From contig CAMFPZ010000079.1 of NCBI GenBank assembly GCA_945979635.1, positions 1 through 5,231 on the forward strand: 5,231 nucleotides of DNA, given 5' to 3'. This document shows positions 4,507 to 5,231 of this stretch, piece after piece. Both the position numbers and the translations under genes were made by a program. Every line of letters starts with the position of its first letter. Within the stretch, counting starts at the first letter, position 1. The notes beneath the pieces are model-generated. The model saw only the letters and a list, made by a program, of their open reading frames with translations. It made no database searches and was not told where the DNA came from. The stretch is from an uncultured Eubacterium sp. GTDB taxonomy: Bacteria; Bacillota; Clostridia; Oscillospirales; Acutalibacteraceae.

Positions 4507-5231
4507 ATGTTTTTATCAATGAATTGGATTTCTGACTTTGTTGATTTGTCAGGACTTGACAAGCTTAAGCTTATTAATCAGTTTTCACTCTCAACTGCCG
4601 AGGTAGAGAATGAAATATTCTTCAAGGGCTCTGATTTGTCAGGCGTTGTTGTTGCCGAGATAAAATCAGTTGAGCCGCATCCGGATTCAAAGAAGCTACA
4701 TCTTCTCAAGGTTGATGCAGGAGAAAGTGAGCTTACCGATGTTGTTTGCGGTGCTCCTAATGTTCGAGTAGGTATGAAAACCGCATTCGCAAGGGTTGGT
4801 GCAAGGCTGGGTGAAATCGAGATAGCTCCTCGTAAGCTTGCCGGCTATACCTCCTGTGGTATGTGCTGCAGCGAAAAGGAAATCGGTATTTCTGATGATA
4901 ACAGCGGCATTATGGAAATTACAGATGATATTCCAAATGGTACCGACCTTAAGGAAGTCTATGCAATTGATGATATTGTTTTTGAGGTTGACAATAAGTC
5001 GCTTACTAACCGCCCCGACCTTTGGGGACATTATGGCATTGCTCGTGAATTTGCAGCTCTTGCAGGAAGAGAGTTAAAGCCTCTTGATGTTGTTGACACT
5101 TCAATATACGATAATCTTCCAAAGGTTGATATGAAAATCGAGGACCCGCTTTGCCAAAGATATTCATGTATGCAAATTGAGAATGTAAAGCGTAGCATAT
5201 CACCTGTTGATATGCGTATACGCCTTTACTA
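4507..5231 (+). CDS. pheT: Phenylalanine--tRNA ligase beta subunit, N-terminal part (3' end outside window)
   Basis: PheT pairs with PheS, helps bind tRNA-Phe and carries the editing site that removes mischarged tyrosine. About 241 codons of an expected 700-800 are present; the frame is open to the right edge. The start MFLSMNWISDFVDL is the usual beta-subunit beginning, preceded by GGGGAG (4494-4499) 7 nt upstream. Residues about 46-155 form the EMAP-II-like OB-fold tRNA-binding domain, with HPDSKKLHLLKVD, VVCGAPNVRVG and a GYTSCGMCCSEKEIG segment. Then comes DNKSLTNRPDLWGHYGIARE (162-181), where many beta subunits have a sequence like LTPNRADAMNMLGVAYE. The core and the editing B3/B4 domain begin near the right edge and cannot be judged. 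It is co-transcribed with pheS under the same T-box. Confidence 0.96.
   Translation, partial: MFLSMNWISDFVDLSGLDKLKLINQFSLSTAEVENEIFFKGSDLSGVVVAEIKSVEPHPDSKKLHLLKVDAGESELTDVVCGAPNVRVGMKTAFARVGARLGEIEIAPRKLAGYTSCGMCCSEKEIGISDDNSGIMEITDDIPNGTDLKEVYAIDDIVFEVDNKSLTNRPDLWGHYGIAREFAALAGRELKPLDVVDTSIYDNLPKVDMKIEDPLCQRYSCMQIENVKRSISPVDMRIRLY

Overview
The window looks like chromosomal DNA from a low- to mid-GC Gram-positive anaerobe of the class Clostridia. This rests on an IreB (UPF0297) homologue, a T-box leader in front of pheST, strong GGAGG ribosome binding sites, GTG and TTG starts, and AT-rich spacers with consensus housekeeping promoters. A gut Oscillospiraceae/Ruminococcus-like genus is my guess from protein flavour; the sequence alone does not prove it. 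I see no insertion sequence, phage gene, CRISPR array, tRNA or rRNA.

Layout. (1) Bases 38-640, plus strand: an Sfp-type 4'-phosphopantetheinyl transferase, possibly the last gene of a unit entering from the left. (2) Bases 662-701: a long GC-rich hairpin with T-rich flanks on both sides, which can end transcription from both converging units. (3) Bases 714-3028, minus strand, read right to left: ireB, an unrecognised 96-residue protein, a membrane-anchored alpha/beta hydrolase of the acetyl-esterase type, and a VanZ-family membrane protein. The last two genes are 2 nt apart. A consensus promoter sits in front of ireB. (4) Bases 3056-3436: a divergent control region holding the ireB promoter, the pheS promoter, and a phenylalanine T-box leader with a UUC specifier, an antiterminator and a competing terminator. 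(5) Bases 3437-5231, plus strand: pheS, complete, and pheT, whose 3' end is cut by the window edge.

How the parts work together. pheST encodes the two subunits of phenylalanyl-tRNA synthetase. Its leader should let transcription pass when uncharged tRNA-Phe accumulates. On the other strand, ireB encodes a small cytosolic phosphoprotein. In enterococci it is a substrate of the Ser/Thr kinase IreK, which senses cell-wall stress. Here it heads a unit with two membrane-associated proteins, so an envelope-related role for the unit is a reasonable but unproven idea. The phosphopantetheinyl transferase activates carrier proteins and has no visible link to its neighbours.

There is no dramatic new system. 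The best leads are the ireB unit with its uncharacterised second gene, the well-resolved T-box switch, and an unusual sequence type of PheS/PheT.
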